This document shows positions 1-7,461 of a DNA stretch of 37,470 nt, piece by piece. The DNA comes from CAYZJV01 sp964473245 (GTDB lineage: Bacteria; Spirochaetota; Spirochaetia; Sphaerochaetales; Sphaerochaetaceae). The stretch spans positions 1 through 37,470 of the forward strand of contig CAYYOL010000021.1 of NCBI GenBank assembly GCA_964473245.1. Reading direction: 5' to 3'. Both the position numbers and the translations under genes were made by a program. Every line of letters starts with the position of its first letter. Within the stretch, counting starts at the first letter, position 1. A model generated the notes under the pieces. That model worked only from the letters and a program-made list of their open reading frames with translations, made no database searches and was not told where the DNA came from.

Positions 1-12
1 AGGAGTATAGAC

Positions 13-897
13 ATGAAGATTGGATTTATCGGATTAGGAATCATGGGAAAGCCCATGGCAAAGAATCTTTTGAAAGCAGGACATGATGTTGTCGTCTTCG
101 ATATCATGAAGGCGAATGTTGATGAATTGGTTTCCGCTGGAGCGAAGGCAGGTTCCTCATCTGCAGACGTTGCATCACAGGTCCCTCTGGTGATCACCAT
201 GCTCCCGAACAGCCCCCATGTGAAAACCGTTGTCATGGGTGAAAACGGAGTGCTAGAAGGTGCCAAAGAGGGGTTGAAGCTCGTTGACATGAGCTCGATT
301 GCACCATTGGCCAGTCAGGAGATTGCCAAAGCTTGCGCCGAAAGGGGAGTGCAGATGCTCGATGCTCCAGTCTCGGGTGGAGAACCCAAGGCCATCGATG
401 GAACTCTGGCAATCATGGTCGGTGGCGATAAGTCCCTATTCGAAGAGGTTAAGGATATTCTGCTCATAATGGGTGCTTCAGCTGTCCATTGTGGTGAGAT
501 TGGAGCTGGAAATACCACTAAGTTGGCAAATCAGATCATTGTAGGACTCAACATTGCAGCTGTCTCGGAAGCCTTTACCCTTGTCAAGAAAGCTGGCGTG
601 GATCCTGAGCTCGTATTCGATGCGATCAAGGGTGGACTTGCAGGTTCGACTGTCATGAATGCGAAGGCTCCCATGATGATCGAGAGTAATTTCAAACCGG
701 GATTCAAGATCGATCTTCACATCAAGGATCTAGCCAATGCACTCGATACCGGTCATGGAGTCGGCTCTCCTCTTCCTTTGACTGCTCTGGTGCGAGAGAT
801 GATGGAGACACTCCATGCCGATGGGCACGGCCAGGATGATCACAGCGGTCTCGCTCAGTACTATGCCAAGGTTTCCGGAACCAAGATCGGCAAATAA
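13..897 (+). CDS. garR: Beta-hydroxyacid dehydrogenase, probable 2-hydroxy-3-oxopropionate (tartronate semialdehyde) reductase
   Basis: 294 aa, the usual length for this NAD(P)H-dependent family. The N-terminus has the Rossmann motif GLGIMGKPMAKNL (about residues 7-19). DAPVSGGEPKA near residue 117 is the substrate-binding signature. AGNTTKLANQ near residue 165 carries the family's catalytic Lys. Family members reduce tartronate semialdehyde to glycerate or oxidise 3-hydroxyisobutyrate. The DapA-family aldolase 20 bases downstream makes a sugar-acid role (glucarate, galactarate or related) more likely than valine breakdown. The start is set by AGGAG at positions 1-5. The gene opens the window, so its promoter and any upstream operon partners are outside. 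Soluble and cytoplasmic. The family is certain, the exact substrate is not. Confidence 0.85.
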   Translation: MKIGFIGLGIMGKPMAKNLLKAGHDVVVFDIMKANVDELVSAGAKAGSSSADVASQVPLVITMLPNSPHVKTVVMGENGVLEGAKEGLKLVDMSSIAPLASQEIAKACAERGVQMLDAPVSGGEPKAIDGTLAIMVGGDKSLFEEVKDILLIMGASAVHCGEIGAGNTTKLANQIIVGLNIAAVSEAFTLVKKAGVDPELVFDAIKGGLAGSTVMNAKAPMMIESNFKPGFKIDLHIKDLANALDTGHGVGSPLPLTALVREMMETLHADGHGQDDHSGLAQYYAKVSGTKIGK

Positions 898-917
898 TCT
901 ACTACGGAGGAATGATC

Positions 918-1826
918 ATGAACACCGATTTCATCAAAGGAATTATCCCACCAATAGTCACACCGGTTACTCCGGACGAGAAGGTCGATGAGACTGCATT
1001 ACGCCGCCATATCGATTTCATGATCGACCGGGGAATATCGGGCATCTTGGCGTTTGGGTCCAACGGTGAATTCTACATGTTCGATGAGTCGGAAATGGAG
1101 GCGGTGCTACGGATCATTCTCGATCAGGTACGTGGTAGAGTTCCTGTCTACATGGGTGTTGGTGCTATTCGTACCAGCACCTGTGTCAAGCTCGTTCAGA
1201 TGGGAGCACGCCTTGGTGCAGATGGTATTTCCATATTGCAGCCTATGTTCCTGAAACCGAGCGAAGATGAATTGAAAACCCATTTTCGTACCATTGCACA
1301 AGCTGTCTCCGATCTTCCTGTGCTCTTGTACAATAACCCCGGTCGCACTGGATACGGGATCAGTCAGGACACAGTAGAGGAGTTGGCTCACACCGTGAAT
1401 AACCTAGTGGGTATGAAGGATTCAAGTGGAGACCTTACCCAGACTATGGAATTCATCAGGCGAAATCGTGATGTTGGATTTCGGGTGATGTGTGGTAAGG
1501 ATACGCTCATCTATGCTGGGCTCACTGTTGGAACTGTGGGAGCGGTATGTACCACGGCGAATTTTCTCCCTGAGTTAGTGTGTTCCATTTACGATTTTTA
1601 TGTTTCGGGCGATCATGCCGGCTCACTCGCAGCCCAATATCGTTTGAATCCTATCAGGCAGCAGATGGACAGATCGAGTTTTCCCGTTGCAACGAAGGAT
1701 TACGGGAATCTTTTGGATTTGCAGCTTGGAAATCCCATTTTGCCGAGCAAACCATCCACTGCAAAGCAGATTGAAGGCTTGAGGAATCAGTTGATCTCTG
1801 CAGGATATCTCGACTCGAGTCGGTAG
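918..1826 (+). CDS. DapA/N-acetylneuraminate lyase family class I aldolase or dehydratase
   Basis: 302 aa TIM-barrel enzyme forming a Schiff base with a 2-oxo acid. Visible signatures are FGSNGEF near residue 48 (the GTTGE-type carboxylate-binding loop), YNNPGRTG near 138 with the catalytic Tyr, and GMKDSSGD near 165 with the Schiff-base Lys. GSNGE instead of GTTGE, and the pairing with a GarR-type reductase, suggest a sugar-acid aldolase or dehydratase (for example 2-keto-3-deoxy acid or dehydro-deoxyglucarate type) and not lysine biosynthesis. An in-frame ATG lies at 912, but GGAGG at 906-910 leaves it only one base of spacing. The ATG at 918 has seven and is preferred. Probably co-transcribed with the upstream reductase. 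Confidence 0.8.
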   Translation: MNTDFIKGIIPPIVTPVTPDEKVDETALRRHIDFMIDRGISGILAFGSNGEFYMFDESEMEAVLRIILDQVRGRVPVYMGVGAIRTSTCVKLVQMGARLGADGISILQPMFLKPSEDELKTHFRTIAQAVSDLPVLLYNNPGRTGYGISQDTVEELAHTVNNLVGMKDSSGDLTQTMEFIRRNRDVGFRVMCGKDTLIYAGLTVGTVGAVCTTANFLPELVCSIYDFYVSGDHAGSLAAQYRLNPIRQQMDRSSFPVATKDYGNLLDLQLGNPILPSKPSTAKQIEGLRNQLISAGYLDSSR

Positions 1827-1871
1827 GTGCTATCGTAACCAGACCTTACCTAATATTTCGGCAGGAATCGA

Positions 1872-1898
1872 TGCTCTCTGTTACCTATGCAGAGAGCG
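1872..1898 (+). terminator. Stem-loop after the aldolase gene
   Basis: GCTCTCTG at 1873-1880 pairs with CAGAGAGC at 1890-1897 around a 9-base loop, with a flanking U-G pair. No T-run follows, so it may be a weak or factor-assisted terminator, or simply a 3' mRNA stabiliser. Confidence 0.45.
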
Positions 1899-1925
1899 AC
1901 TTGCTGAAATACCGTTGATTAGTCA

Positions 1926-1962
1926 CTGAACATGAAAAAGAAACACTAGAAGTCATGTTCAG
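1926..1962. repeat. 10-bp perfect inverted repeat upstream of a lipoprotein gene
   Basis: CTGAACATGA (1926-1935) is repeated inverted as TCATGTTCAG (1953-1962) with a 17-base A-rich spacer. It lies upstream of the proposed promoter at 1985-2013, so it may be an operator or a second transcription-ending hairpin. Nothing follows that looks like a T-tract. Confidence 0.5.
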
Positions 1963-1984
1963 GTGTAAATAATGGATAAATTAA

Positions 1985-2013
1985 TTGCATTCACCTCTTT
2001 TCGCGTGTATTGT
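1985..2013 (+). promoter_or_regulatory. Sigma70-type promoter
   Basis: TTGCAT at 1985-1990, 17 bases, then TATTGT at 2008-2013. Transcription would start near 2020, ahead of the Shine-Dalgarno at 2031-2036. It argues against a translation start at the upstream TTG (2010). Confidence 0.5.
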
Positions 2014-2042
2014 GTGAATACAACACAGAAAGGGGGATGCGT

Positions 2043-2762
2043 ATGCCCGAAAAAAAACGTTCACTAAAACAGGTGGCAATCATCACACTGATTGTGCTGG
2101 TGGCTCTCACCATGACTTCATGTGCTTCGATGTTAGCTGGTATGTTCGGCTTGGAGGTCGATCCACCAGTCTCTCAGGATTCTTCCCTCTTGTTCGTAGA
2201 GCTGATCGCCTTCACATGGGATGAAGAGGGAACAAGAAGTGACAGTCTGATAGAAGTAAACTATCGTCGTGGCTTCTACCCGATAGTCGTTGATCAGGCG
2301 GGAAATGAGGTATTCTTCAACCATATTGAAGGACTTACTTCCGCTGGACTCATCTATCACAGCGCAAACATTCCCGCTGGAACGTACACGCTCAAAGGCT
2401 TCCGCTACCTGTGGATGACGCATCACAATTTCATGAATTCACCAATCAAGGATCTGAAGTTCGACGGACAGAGATCGGATGAATTCATAGAAATACAAGA
2501 ACTGGCATTGCCAGAGCCCGTCCAGATCACTATTAAGCCAGGAGCAGTTGCCTCTCTCGGTTCATACAAATTGTATTATGAACTGCAGGAGTACGCGTAT
2601 ATCAAGAATGACGATCTGCAACGAAAAGACGATGAATACAAGCTGAACAGCTTTAGGTATGAGGACATCAAACCGAACGATACCCACTTGCTTGTCATGA
2701 TGCAGGATTGGACCTACAAACCTTGGAAACTGTGGAACGAGCGGAATCCTCTCGCTAAGTAA
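2043..2762 (+). CDS. Hypothetical lipoprotein
   Basis: 239 aa from the ATG at 2043, chosen because AGGGGG at 2031-2036 sits six bases ahead. A TTG at 2010 and an ATG at 2037 are in frame but badly placed. A Lys/Arg-rich start is followed by a hydrophobic stretch (about residues 9-26) and lipobox TMTSC, so the mature protein begins at Cys and is probably membrane-anchored. The rest is a beta-rich region with no motif I recognise. A segment around IPAGTYTLKGFRY resembles the surface beta-sandwich domains of other spirochaete lipoproteins, without a specific match. It ends six bases before the convergent EamA gene. Function unknown. Confidence 0.75.
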   Translation: MPEKKRSLKQVAIITLIVLVALTMTSCASMLAGMFGLEVDPPVSQDSSLLFVELIAFTWDEEGTRSDSLIEVNYRRGFYPIVVDQAGNEVFFNHIEGLTSAGLIYHSANIPAGTYTLKGFRYLWMTHHNFMNSPIKDLKFDGQRSDEFIEIQELALPEPVQITIKPGAVASLGSYKLYYELQEYAYIKNDDLQRKDDEYKLNSFRYEDIKPNDTHLLVMMQDWTYKPWKLWNERNPLAK

Positions 2763-2768
2763 TAAGAA

Positions 2769-3665
2769 TCATTTGCCAGAACGGTACCGACGCTTCGAAT
2801 AGAAGAAGAGTACTGAAACTGAGATGATGATCATCCCGATGACGCTGTAGATGTCGGGAGAGTCATTTGCCATCACGATCCAACTCAACCCTGCACCTAA
2901 TGCAGGGTTGAGGAATTTTAGCATATTCAGATCGGAAACACGCACCTCAGGTTTCTGGATGAGACCATACCAGATGGAAAAACCTGTTGCAGATATGAAA
3001 CTGAGATAGAGGAGACTGAGATAGAACGATGTGGGAAGGTTGAAATCCATGACTCCCTCAACAGGGATGGAGATGAGAAAGAGCGTCGTTCCTCCAATGA
3101 AAATCTGCGCTGCATTCAGTTTCATTGGATCATACGGGACACGATTCTTCTTCAATACTACCTGAAGCAATGACTCACTGATAGCCGCTATGAGTAGTAA
3201 CGCAATGCCCAACACCTGCATCTTCCCTGTATCGGTCAAGGGGTTTCTGCTCAGACTGATCAGTACAATACCGCCAATCGCTGCGATAAGGCTCACGATT
3301 TTCTTCCCGGTGAGGGGTTCGTTTCCAAGAAACAGGTGTGCCGTAATGGCAGAGAAAAGGGGAATAGCTCCAACAATAATTGCTGCAATCGAGGCGGGGA
3401 CCTGATCTATGCCATAGTAGTAGAGTGCATAGAACAGTGAAGTCTGCAATACGGATGTTTTCAGTACTAAAGGCCAATGATCCTTGGTATGGCGAACGAT
3501 TCCTTTGAAGTCTCGGATCACGAGAGCTAGAAGAACTCCTGCCAAGGCGAATCTGATACCCGCGAAAGCGAGCGGGGTCGCATATTCTAGTCCGCTTTTT
3601 ACACCGATGAATGCAGATGACCACAGCACGATGGGAATGAATGCGATAGGATGGATACTTTTCAT
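2769..3665 (-). CDS. EamA/DMT superfamily transporter
   Basis: 298 aa and strongly hydrophobic throughout, with about ten membrane helices in two EamA halves. FIPIVLWSSAFIGVKSGL at the N-terminus matches the family's first helix (WGSxF-type motif). PASIAAIIVGAIPLFSAI near residue 90 matches the end of the first repeat, and RVSDLNMLKFLNPALGAGLS the corresponding part of the second. Such proteins export amino acids or other metabolites across the inner membrane. The C-terminus is basic and cytoplasmic. It stands alone on the minus strand between two plus-strand lipoprotein genes. No clear Shine-Dalgarno precedes the ATG. Substrate cannot be told. Confidence 0.85.
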   Translation of the reverse strand: MKSIHPIAFIPIVLWSSAFIGVKSGLEYATPLAFAGIRFALAGVLLALVIRDFKGIVRHTKDHWPLVLKTSVLQTSLFYALYYYGIDQVPASIAAIIVGAIPLFSAITAHLFLGNEPLTGKKIVSLIAAIGGIVLISLSRNPLTDTGKMQVLGIALLLIAAISESLLQVVLKKNRVPYDPMKLNAAQIFIGGTTLFLISIPVEGVMDFNLPTSFYLSLLYLSFISATGFSIWYGLIQKPEVRVSDLNMLKFLNPALGAGLSWIVMANDSPDIYSVIGMIIISVSVLFFYSKRRYRSGK

Positions 3666-3780
3666 TCGAATAACTATATGACTCTTTCAAAGATTATACA
3701 ATAATCTCCTTGCCTCCCTATGACCGTTCTCTGCTGGGTACCCCATAAGGTGTCTATAAGCACATTCTATGTCAAAATAA

Positions 3781-3810
3781 TTGACAAAAATTCTTGCACA
3801 TGTTGGATAT
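3781..3810 (+). promoter_or_regulatory. Candidate promoter for the lipoprotein gene at 3893
   Basis: A perfect TTGACA at 3781-3786, then 18 bases to GGATAT (3805-3810). A second option is TTGCAC (3794-3799) with TACGCT (3817-3822). The TTGACA box is convincing, the -10 box less so. Confidence 0.4.
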
Positions 3811-3892
3811 GAAAGGTACGCTGTAGAGGCAAATGGGCATACTATGAGAAAAAAGAGATTCAGGCTGAAACAGTGTCTGAAGGGGAGGGTCT

Positions 3893-4942
3893 ATGAGGAG
3901 AGGAATTTTTCGGGTAGGAGCATTCGCACTTCTGGTGCTTATCGCTTTTGTAGTCACAGGATGTGCGACCACAGTATCGATGAGGTATATGGTTCCTGCA
4001 GAAATCAATCTAGCTTCATACAAGAACCTGGCGATTGTCACGGCAGAGCCGTACAGGTTCACCGCAACTACGAGTCCTGACTCCATAATTCGAGATATGA
4101 GTGGAACTGCTCCCTATAAAGTGGCATCAGGTTTCTCCTATGGCGTAGAACGGCAAATCGCTCAACATTTGACAACACGTGTTGTCAACGACATGTCCCG
4201 TACCGATTATTTCAACCTGCTGACCCCACCAGCCTCTGACGATGTAGGAACCAACCTCAGTCGCTTCAAAGAGCGGGGATACGATGGCTTGCTTTCACTT
4301 CATATCACCGATCTGAAAGTTGAAGAGTATATGTATGGACAAGAAGATACTGTCACCATTCCCCCTGCAGTAGAGGGAGGAGAGCCGACAGTTGTGAAGG
4401 AGTTGCGACACTATATCATGCAAAAGGTTTCGATATCGGTCGATTTTGTTGTGAGGGACACTGAGAGTGGAAATACCGTAGTCCTGAAGACCTTCTCGAA
4501 CGGACAAGAGCGAAGCTATCGTATCGAACCAGACTCCAAGGGTGCGAAAGAGGCTCCGAATCTCTATGCGTGGTTGACCCCGATGGTGGAGGAGTTCTCT
4601 CGGTCATTCGCTCAGATGGTAGCTCCTCGCTGGGTTACCAAGTCTGTCGCTCTTATGGATAACAAGCCCGAGAACCCCAGAGTAGAATCTGCGTTCCTTG
4701 AGGCGAAGGAGGGGAGTCTACAGGTAGCTCTCGATGGATTCTTGAATGAATGGAAAGCGTCCAAGCATGTCCCATCCGGCTACAATGCAGCACTCATTCT
4801 CGAATCGTTCGGTCGTATCGAAGAGGCTCTCGAACTGATAGATGAGGTGTGGCGCCATAGTGGGAACAGGACAGTGGAGAATCGAAAGTTGGAGATGAAG
4901 GCAGCTTGGGATGCCCACCAGAAGGCACAACAGCAGATGTGA
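3893..4942 (+). CDS. Hypothetical lipoprotein with C-terminal TPR-like helices
   Basis: 349 aa. The signal peptide (about residues 1-24) ends in lipobox VVTGC, followed by ATTVSMRYMVPAEINLASY. The middle holds alternating beta/alpha segments typical of periplasmic lipoproteins that begin with a phrase like NLAIVTAEP. Weak resemblance to LpoB/CsgG-type or DUF6340-like folds is possible but unproven. The last 90 residues look helical and TPR-like (GYNAALILESFGRIEEALEL). AGGGGAGGG at 3881-3889 precedes the ATG closely. The next gene, 142 bases on, encodes an exported barrel-like protein, so the pair could be an envelope module. Function unknown. Confidence 0.75.
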   Translation: MRRGIFRVGAFALLVLIAFVVTGCATTVSMRYMVPAEINLASYKNLAIVTAEPYRFTATTSPDSIIRDMSGTAPYKVASGFSYGVERQIAQHLTTRVVNDMSRTDYFNLLTPPASDDVGTNLSRFKERGYDGLLSLHITDLKVEEYMYGQEDTVTIPPAVEGGEPTVVKELRHYIMQKVSISVDFVVRDTESGNTVVLKTFSNGQERSYRIEPDSKGAKEAPNLYAWLTPMVEEFSRSFAQMVAPRWVTKSVALMDNKPENPRVESAFLEAKEGSLQVALDGFLNEWKASKHVPSGYNAALILESFGRIEEALELIDEVWRHSGNRTVENRKLEMKAAWDAHQKAQQQM

Positions 4943-5002
4943 TTTTTCTGGTTACATCACTCACTCTGGGAGCTCCTTGTGTGAATATTTTAGTGCAAGA
5001 TG

Positions 5003-5036
5003 GTATCAATCGTGATACGATTATCTTGTAAAGATA
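5003..5036. repeat. Two short tandem inverted repeats upstream of the gene at 5085
   Basis: GTATCA-4-TGATAC at 5003-5018 and TATCT-5-AGATA at 5022-5036. Two such repeats side by side in a 142-base intergenic region suggest regulator binding, though six- and five-base arms can arise by chance. Confidence 0.35.
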
Positions 5037-5084
5037 GATATTCGTTGGGCTCCTTCTCTACGGTCGGAGTCGAAGGGAGGAAAC

Positions 5085-6026
5085 ATGAAGAAATTACTGG
5101 TGGTGGCGCTGCTGTTCCTGCTGACTGTAGGATCCATTGCTGCTTTCAATCAGACAGCGTATGTTGGTTTCGAATCCAACGTATATGATCTGTTCGACGT
5201 TCGCGATCCAGAGAACCTGGATGTATCCTTGATTCCTTATGCGAACTACTTATATGGGGACTGGGCCTCTCCTGGATTGTACGGGCATATGCAGCTAGGC
5301 GCTCCGTATGAGATTGGAGCCGACTTCAATACCCTGTTTCCTGAGCTGTATTCAGAGCTGTACTACAGAATAGGAATTCCCAATTACGATTCGATTATCA
5401 ATGTAGGATTGGAGACAAGGTTTTTCAAGAATACATTTTACGACACTACAATCATGGACAATACGCTAAGGGCGTATTGGTATCCGTTCGACAAGGCGAC
5501 CGAGACGTGGACTGCAGATCCTTACTACCCATACTATGACGGGTTTAGAATTGGGTTCGGACTCGATGCCGGAGCTGAGCTTTCCAATCTCCTTGAGGAT
5601 GCCGATATCCGGACACGTGCACATGGAGCCCTAGTCGGAAGAATCGTCGGTGGTGCCGAGCTTTATGATCGAATCTGGATGCAAGTCAATCTTGTTGCAC
5701 AACTGCCGAATGTATCCTACTGGGTAGATTCCGAGGAGATGAGTCTTGCGGCTAGTGGATATGGTTCCATCTCCTTGAGCTATGTCGGAGACCGGTTCAT
5801 GTTGCATGGAGGCTTGAGCCCCGAACTCTATTTGAATAATCTGTACCTAGCCGACGAAGGGTTCCTCTCTGGGGCATCTTACGACTATAGGTTCTGGGTA
5901 TTTGGAGATGCTGAGATTGAGTTCGTAGACAATCTGAGACTATACGTAGGAGGACAGGTTGGTTTCAGCAGAGGTGATAATAATTCAGCGAGTGCCCATG
6001 TAGGCGTGACATACTTCATATTGTAA
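5085..6026 (+). CDS. Exported beta-barrel-like outer membrane protein
   Basis: 313 aa. The signal peptide MKKLLVVALLFLLTVGSIAA is followed by FNQ with no lipobox, so cleavage by signal peptidase I is expected. The mature part is rich in aromatic residues and alternating hydrophobic/polar strands (YGSISLSYVGDRFMLHGGLS, LRLYVGGQVGFS). It ends in a hydrophobic aromatic strand HVGVTYFIL, as in outer-membrane barrels. I recognise no named family. GGGAGG at 5075-5080 is the ribosome site. Transcription probably ends at the strong hairpin at 6045-6073. Likely role: porin or structural outer-membrane protein (inference). Confidence 0.7.
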   Translation: MKKLLVVALLFLLTVGSIAAFNQTAYVGFESNVYDLFDVRDPENLDVSLIPYANYLYGDWASPGLYGHMQLGAPYEIGADFNTLFPELYSELYYRIGIPNYDSIINVGLETRFFKNTFYDTTIMDNTLRAYWYPFDKATETWTADPYYPYYDGFRIGFGLDAGAELSNLLEDADIRTRAHGALVGRIVGGAELYDRIWMQVNLVAQLPNVSYWVDSEEMSLAASGYGSISLSYVGDRFMLHGGLSPELYLNNLYLADEGFLSGASYDYRFWVFGDAEIEFVDNLRLYVGGQVGFSRGDNNSASAHVGVTYFIL

Positions 6027-6044
6027 ACCCAGTCTCTGGTAATG

Positions 6045-6073
6045 CAACAGGAGGAGCGTGTCTCCTCCTGTTG
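6045..6073. terminator. Bidirectional hairpin between convergent genes
   Basis: A perfect 12-bp stem, CAACAGGAGGAG (6045-6056) with CTCCTCCTGTTG (6062-6073), around loop CGTGT. It lies in the 52-base gap between the stops of the plus-strand barrel gene and the minus-strand acyltransferase gene. TTGTGTGTTC follows on the plus side, a weak T-tract. Confidence 0.75.
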
Positions 6074-6078
6074 TGTGT

Positions 6079-7461
6079 TCACGAGTCGAACGTTGTATGT
6101 TCCCAGTGACTCTCCATCTCCTTGCTGGTGGTGTCTAACGAAGTGTGTACGGAGTCCATAATGGATTTCAGCTGTCTCTTTCTTGTGCTGCTCGGTGCCG
6201 TGTTCAGTACCTGGGAGAGTCGCAATGGTGTTCCGATATGGACCATTGAATCCTTCCCTCGGGGAGAGTACCGGGTGTTGATATTACCTCCTTCCATTCG
6301 ATTCACTACATCGAGCAGGTTGAGTGCGTATTCACAAGCCCTGCCAGCTGTGCAGGGAGGAGCTATGTAGCTCGGATCGATATATTCGAGTACATCCACT
6401 ACCTGCGCATGTCTGAGGTATACGTGGGCCTCTAGGGCATACATGTCGGCAACACTACGTCCCAACGGAGGCAATGAGCTGGGATCGTACTGTTCTGGAT
6501 GTACCGCCTCTACTCCGAGATACCGTAATCTGAATACCCGATCGAGCAATGAGCCTTCGCTTTCGATTCCCGCGAGTGTCTCTGCCTTGGTCAACGCTAC
6601 CTCGCACACAGCGACTATTCGTTCCCGCAGAGTCGGTTCGTGTGCAAGTGGTTCTCTAGAGGGAGTATACACTGTCTCGAGCAGATCGACAGTCAATGTG
6701 GTTGCCAAACCCAAGAGTTCGAGTATGGGCCTCTTGTCCCTGCCTTCGAGTGACAAGCCTGTCTGCTGTTCCCAGCGACGAAGTAGTGATCGAATGCACT
6801 GTTCAGGATCTTCGGCATGTCGGTAGCCGATGGCAATCGGTACGACCGTGACATCCTTCGCGCTTTCAGCCCCCCAGACAGCTAAAGAACCGATTCCAGG
6901 AGCGACAGTGCTGCACCGATACATATGGTAGGTGACTTGCGCCTCGGGAGCCAGTGCGATCGGAAATGTGCCCTCACGCATCTCTTTTCGGAGAATAGTG
7001 AGCCCTTGACGGTTGCTTCCTCTGTTTTGAACCGGTACACAGCCGATCTTGGGAAAGAGCCAGGCAGCCATCTTTCCGGCCCACTCGAGTACATCGCTCC
7101 CATAGAGAAACCGAGCATGGGCTATGATTCTCTCGTGTCTTAGCTTGTTTCTGTTCCGTTTTCGGATCAATCGATGCAGTTTCCGATTCAGCGCATACAT
7201 CATGACAGGAGCATCCTCCTTCGCTGCATGACGAAACGCGATGATCAGACGGTGGTCATTCCGGTAGAACTGTTCCAGTTCCTCGATAAGAGTACTCTCA
7301 TTGTGTAGGCTAACGTTGCGTACTCCTTCAAAGAGCCTGAGATACCAGCCTCCAACGAGGATCATGAAACGACGTGTCCCAGCAGAATAGCGGGGAGCAA
7401 CGAATCCCCTCCCTTCGGACGCACGGGGAATATGCATGATACGTTCGGAGCGCTTAGCCAT
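6079..7461 (-). CDS. PlsC-like glycerophospholipid acyltransferase family protein
   Basis: 460 aa, about twice the size of a plain PlsC. The acyltransferase HX4D motif appears as FRHAAKEDAP near residue 75. The second block is degenerate, APEAQVTYH near 180 in place of the PEGTR type. VVPIAIGYR follows, as in the family. The remaining 230 residues are a helical extension with no recognised domain. Expected reaction: acyl transfer to a (lyso)phospholipid or glycolipid at the inner membrane. The start codon overlaps the end of the sugar symporter gene by eight bases, and GGGAG precedes it, so translation is probably coupled. The missing EGTR leaves room for an unusual acceptor. Confidence 0.65.
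   Translation of the reverse strand: MAKRSERIMHIPRASEGRGFVAPRYSAGTRRFMILVGGWYLRLFEGVRNVSLHNESTLIEELEQFYRNDHRLIIAFRHAAKEDAPVMMYALNRKLHRLIRKRNRNKLRHERIIAHARFLYGSDVLEWAGKMAAWLFPKIGCVPVQNRGSNRQGLTILRKEMREGTFPIALAPEAQVTYHMYRCSTVAPGIGSLAVWGAESAKDVTVVPIAIGYRHAEDPEQCIRSLLRRWEQQTGLSLEGRDKRPILELLGLATTLTVDLLETVYTPSREPLAHEPTLRERIVAVCEVALTKAETLAGIESEGSLLDRVFRLRYLGVEAVHPEQYDPSSLPPLGRSVADMYALEAHVYLRHAQVVDVLEYIDPSYIAPPCTAGRACEYALNLLDVVNRMEGGNINTRYSPRGKDSMVHIGTPLRLSQVLNTAPSSTRKRQLKSIMDSVHTSLDTTSKEMESHWEHTTFDS

Noticed and set aside
2010..2042. Upstream TTG start extending the first lipoprotein by 11 residues
   Set aside because: It overlaps the proposed -10 box and puts charged residues ahead of the signal peptide; ATG 2043 has the ribosome site.
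3175..3690. 171-codon frame overlapping the EamA gene on the same strand
   Set aside because: Composition is rich in Arg/Ser/Tyr and the EamA frame gives a continuous transporter with family motifs.
3781..3799. Sigma54-like promoter (TTGACAAAAATTCTTGCAC)
   Set aside because: The conserved GG of the -24 element is absent (GA instead); a sigma70 -35 box explains TTGACA better.
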